This document shows positions 48,101 through 54,100 of a stretch of DNA of 64,000 nucleotides, one piece after another. Position 1 is the stretch's first letter. The number at the start of each line of letters is the position of its first letter. The stretch comes from Lamellibrachia satsuma (Eukaryota > Annelida > Polychaeta > Sabellida > Siboglinidae), in NCBI GenBank assembly GCA_033239005.1, contig BSQZ01000070.1, positions 2,169,617-2,233,616 of the forward strand. The letters are read 5' to 3'. The notes beneath the pieces were generated by a model that was given only the letters and a program-made list of their open reading frames with translations, was not told where the DNA came from and searched no databases. The translations under genes and the position numbers were made by a program.

Positions 48101-51100
48101 CATACAAAACTGTGTTGATCTCAATGCTTTTAAACAATTATTTGTGCTAAATTCATATAAATCAGTGAAAAAAAAAAATTGGATGTCAAAACAAAAAATC
48201 ATAAATCAATGATTTTTTGGAGTGATTTAAATCTTGATTTAAATCAATGATTTAAATCAAACAACCCTGAACCTGTATGAGACTTAAATTATATTTTATT
48301 GACAGTTTGTTCAGGTAGTTTGTGATATGAAAAGTACTGTAATTGATTGTAATTGAAATAAATTTTCAATTATACAAAATATAACAATTACAATTACAGC
48401 ACAAATTTGAAACCATAATCAATTACAATTACACAATTTTGCTGTAATCAATTACAATTACAACTACGTAGTTGGACCTAGCCCTGAAATAGTGTGTCAT
48501 TATAAATGGCTGTTGCTTAATGCATAATGAAGAGTGCTTTCCCTAACAAATAGAAAACACCAACTTACCATGCTTTTGCAAAACTCTATGTGAGATAACC
48601 ACAACTTCACATCATCCTAAAATAGAAACATAATAACCTATGCCATGAAATAACACTGTCACATTATATAAAATAGTATGTTTTGTTAAAAAATTTTTTT
48701 TACTTAACATTAATAAAGTTTAACAATTGTGTTCATATTAATGGTTCATAACTGGGATTCTACCATATGTGTATGCACTATAAATGTACAGCTCAGTGGC
48801 TTAAGACATCCCAGGACAGCACACGCCATGGGAATTATACATGACGACCCATTTTGGTGTAGAGAATTTAATACCAATTTTTTTTACAGTACCTAAGCAA
48901 TATGGATAAACATGGGTAGGTAGATAACAAGAGTAATGATATTACAACCAGTATTACCTAGCAACCCTAGTCATGTGACTTACCTGGAATCGGAGACAAG
49001 CGAGCTGCAAGAGAAGAGAAGCAGAGTGAGAGCACGCCATGAAGATGCACAACTTCTTCTTCACATTCACAGTTATTGTTTAACTGATTTAGCACATTGG
49101 TTCATGCAACAGCATGTGATCATTGGTTCATGCAACAGCACGTGATCATTGGTTCATGCAACAGCACGTGATCATTGGTTCATGCAACAGCATGTGATCA
49201 TTGGTTCATGCAACAGCATGTGATCATTGGTTCATGCAACAGCATGTGATCATTGGTTCATGCAACAGCATGTGAGCATTGGTTCATGCAACAGCACGTG
49301 ATCATTGGTTCATGCAACAGCATGTGATCATTGGTTCATGCAACAGCATGTGATCATTGGTTCATGCAACAGCACGTGATCATTGGTTCACACAGCAACA
49401 CATGATCAGCAATGTTTCTCACTTTTTAATAACTGTTCTTAAAAAATAATCACCCGTAAATACTTAGGCATATTATGTATTGATTTGATTTTATTAACAC
49501 CAAATATTAATTAATGTAAATTTGTATATGTCGGGTCACTAACTTGACAAGTAATGATTTATCCTAGTGATCCACCCTCAATTTTGCACTGTATTGTATT
49601 TGGGTGAACAAATTATTATTATTATTATTCATAGCAAACCCCAATCACAACTGCACACTTGGTTTCTTACCTTGAACATCCGGTGTACCCTTTGCACAAT
49701 GGCTACATCTATCTCAAGCTTCTTGAAACTGTACCCTGTTTTCTGCAATAAAAGTGCACAAGAATCATCTCCTGGCAAGAAAAGTTTAATAATTCAAGAG
49801 GCAAAGATAATTAAACTCATTCAATGGTGACATTATCATTGTGTTGTCAGTGTTAATAAAATGTTAAATCAAAGAATTATAACCACGGGCATAAATCAGT
49901 GATCTGAAGAACTACAGGCATAAACCAGTGATCTGAAGAACTATAACTACGGGCATAAACCAGTGATCTGAAAAACTATAATTATGGGCATAAACCAGTG
50001 ATCTGAAGAACTATAATTATGGGCATAAACCAGTGATCTGAAGAACTATAACCATGGGCATAAACCAGTGATCTGAAGAACTATAAATGAGGGCATATAT
50101 TTGTAAGCAGACCAATTATTTTTTAGAATAGGAGCTTGTCCAAGGTGTATAACCTGTTTTGAATTCAAACCTGCCCATCACACCATGTCAGCCAATCTTC
50201 AGATCATAAAAGTGAAAAATGCCTACTTCTACAACCAATTACAAGACCAATAAATCCAGGTGGCCTGTATGAACTGTTAATTGCAGCTAAGAAAGTGTCA
50301 ACTCCAAGCAAGATCTTCCAGACTTGAGATCTGCCCATTGTGTTCTAAGCAGACTGTGAAGATACATAAAAGATTCCAGTCACTCCACTGGTCACAACTG
50401 GATTAACAAAATGTCACTGTATAAAGGTAGAGCTGTTAAGTGATTTTTTAATCATCTCTGTAATTGGAATTGATTTTTTCCAGGTGGAATTGGATGGAAC
50501 TGGAAATCAATTCGTAGAATTGAATTTGAATTGAGTTTTTGGAATTGACTGGAATTGACATGTGTCTGCATGTATGAAATCATACAACAACAGTTGCATA
50601 CATGTTTTATGCAAGCGACAGTGCAGGTATGATTGATATATCAGGTGCTTGGTGTAATACAATCTTACCTGCCTCCTTTTCTTCACAAGGGCCATCACGT
50701 TGATTTCATACTGAAAACAAATGCACTCAATCCAAAACAGGGTACCTGGTAGACAAGTTTCTTACAAAATGTTAGGCTGAAGAAATGTCTTTTCTACAAT
50801 GTTATGAGCGACACAGACCCAACAGAATGAACTAAGTAGGGCAGCAATATGAACAGTGTAAGCCCAATGTTGTGACAGTATGAGCCCAAAGTGATGATAA
50901 TATGATGCCAAAGTGATGATAATGAGCCCAATGCTGTGACAACATGAGCCCAATGTTGTGAAAGTATGAGCCCAAAGTTGTGACACCATGAGCCCAAAGT
51001 GATGATAATATGAGCCCAAAGTGAACATAATATGAGCACAATGTTATGAAAGTATGTTTCATTCCAACAGCATGAGCCCCAATGTTTGAATGGAAGTGTA

Positions 51101-54100
51101 GCCCCAATGTATACATAGATCTGTACCTGGATGTATTGAAGGTAATCCTCTTTCCGCCTGGTTCTCCGACGCAGCTTGTATTCATATCCAGTGCGCTTCT
51201 TTAAAATGGTCCTGTCACAACACAGAAAAAATCAACATTAAGTGCAACCAAGCATGTCCTTGGGTAAAGTGACTTAATTAGTAAAGACTGTAATTACATT
51301 GCTATGTCATTAAGTCTTTGCAGACAGATTTAAGGACCACAGTTGAACTTAACTGTTTACGAATGTAAGGTGTATTAAATTATGACATGTGACATTAAGC
51401 AATTCACATGATGTGGCATAAATTCAATTGAGCAGGCATATTCACAGGTTTGATTGTAGAAGATATTGGCTGTGAAATAGTGCATTTTTGGACAGTTTAA
51501 CAGACGGAGGGGTTTATTGGAATTTTTCTGCTGTGGGCCACGTGGATACATGAACGTTTTTAAAACATTGATGGGCATCACACGTGGGGGCGGGCGTTTA
51601 AAAAGAGCTGGAGGTGTGTGACTTTGACAAAACTTGGTCAGCATGTCAATGAGATGATGGCAGTTGCTGTGAAAAATTTTAAGAATTTTGGATGATCAAG
51701 TTTTCTTATAATCAGACAAAATGTTAGCATGGCTACCAAAGCAATGGCAATGCAATTTTGCACTGTGTCTGTGGTCTGACCTGATTAACAAGATTTAACA
51801 AGATTTGCCATCCAAGCCAAAGGCCCAAGTGGACAAGGAAGCCATTGGCTTATCGAGAGTCCAACAATGTTCACCTACTTATAACCAGCCCTCCTGAGAT
51901 ATGTGTCAACCTTGTTTTTAAACATATTCACGCTGCTAGCAGTTACACAATCTGTAGACAATTTGTTCCATTCATTTATTGTCCGAGAACGAGTGCTTCC
52001 TGATGTCCAATCTACATTGATCCTTTACTAATTTTACCTCATGTCCTCTAGTTCTGCTATCCTTCTTGAGTGAGAAAAACATATTTCTATCAATATTTTC
52101 ATACCCATTCAATATCTTAAAAACTTCAATCTGATCTCCTCTTAACCTCCTTGTCTCTAGAGTTGTTAAACCACATTCTTTCAGGCGTTCTTCATAACTA
52201 ATGTCTCTAAGTTCTGGAATCATTTTAGTTGCTCTCCTTTGTATGCGTTCAAGCGTATCTATATCCTTCTTACGATATGGTCTCCATGCTTGTATACAGT
52301 ATTCTAAATGAGGTCTAACTATTGCTTTATAAAGAGGTATAATTAACTTTTTTCCCTTGTATGTTATGTTTCTTCTAATCAATCCAAGAATTTGATTACC
52401 CTTTGAAGCTGCAATACCACACTGCTCTGAAACTTTCATATCAGCGCTTATTGTAACTCCTAAGTCCTTTTCTTTTACAGCAGTACCCAGAACAGTATCT
52501 CCCATTTTATAGTTTACATTCAAGTTCCCATGTCCTGTATGTAGGCATTTACATTTCCCAAAATTGAACAGCATCTGCCATTTCACTGACCATTTCACTA
52601 ATCTGTCTAGATCGTTTTGTAAATGTTGTTTATCACCATCAGTATTAACCTTTCTAAACAGCTTTGTGTCATCTGCAAATTTCAGTACGTTACTTGTTAT
52701 ACTGTCATCCAAGTCATTGATATAAATTAAGAATAATATAGGTCCTAATACTGATCCTTGAGGTACCCCACTCAAAACCGATTTCCAATTTGAAACTTCT
52801 CCATCTACTACAACTCGTTGTCTTCTGTCAGTCAGCCATTGTTCTATCCAGTCAGTTATGCTATCCCCGATACCATGAGCTTTTAATTTAAGTAGTAATC
52901 TTTGATGTGGCACTTTGTCAAAAGCTTTCTGAAAATCTAAGTAGATAATATCTACTGGCGATCCCACGTCTATCCACTTAGTGATTTCTTCCAAAAAACA
53001 TAACATATTTGTTAAACATGACCTCGCTTTAAGGAATCCATGTTGAGATGAATTTAATAATTTATGCTTAATGAGGAAGTCCACCATATGGTCTTTAATT
53101 AACCTTTCTAATAATTTACAAATCACTGACGTTAAACTAACTGGTCTGTAATTCTCTTACTTATTTCTCGAACCATTTTTAATAATGGTATGATGTTTGC
53201 TTCTTTCCATTCCAACGGAACAACTCCCTCTTTTAATGACAAGTTGAATACTCTTGCAAGTGGTATACTGATTTGATCTACTGTTTCCATTAGTAATTTT
53301 GGAGGAATCCCATCCACTCCCGGTGATTTGTTATCCTTCATTGCCTTTATTTTCTTAGCTACCAATTCTGGAGTTACAACTAACGGTCCTAAATAGTCAG
53401 ATTTAGCCCCCTGAAATTTAGCATCAGCAACTGGTAATGAACTAATATCTTCTTTGGTAAACACTGAACTGAAGTAACCATTTAGGTCTTCCACCATTAA
53501 AAACCCCTGTGATATTATATTTCCAGCACTGTCTTCTAGAGGTCCAACCTTGTCTTGTACGTTTTGTTTACTCCTGACATATGCATAAAAACTCTTGCTG
53601 TCATTTTTTATGTTACATGCCAGTTTTTGCTCATAGCTTCTTTTAGATTGTCTGATTTCAGTTGTAGCTGCATTAAGTGCCTCTTTGTATTTTGCATAGT
53701 CTTCTTCCTTTCTGGTACGCCTATAAACCCTCCACATAGTTTGTTTTAGCATTATTTTTCTAATTGCCTCTTTTGACAAGTGTTTCTTTCTACACCGTTT
53801 TCCTTGTTTTTGGAAGGGAACAAATTTATCGATGATACTCTCAATTTCATATTTTAGAATATTCCAACATTCAATTGCGGTCTTATTCATCAGCATGTTA
53901 TTCCAATCTAGCTTTGCTAAGTATTTTCTCATATCTTTGTAGTTACCTTTGTGGAAGTTTCTCTTGTACGTTTTCTTATTTTTGCTTTCTGATTTTACAT
54001 TGATGTCAAAATGTATTTGATTATGGTCACTATTACCCAATGGTTCAAATATTTTTACATTGTCCACTAATTCTTTTTGTGATGACAAAACTATATCTAA

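Larger units (their letters stand above)
46631..48486. mobile_element. hAT-like element, ~1.86 kb, UTP6 intron 6
   Basis: AAATAGTG at 46623-46630 and 48487-48494 is an exact 8-bp target duplication. The ends are CAGGTGTGGGTTCAATTA and, inverted, CAGGGCTAGGTCCAACTA. Both subterminal zones repeat CAATTACAATTAC. No transposase ORF was seen. A piggyBac-like element (47423-48096) is nested inside. Confidence 0.82.

Noticed and set aside
48205..48275. A second complete hAT-like element ending in AACAACCCTG
   Set aside because: Only one terminus was found; without a partner end and a target duplication it is not called as an element.
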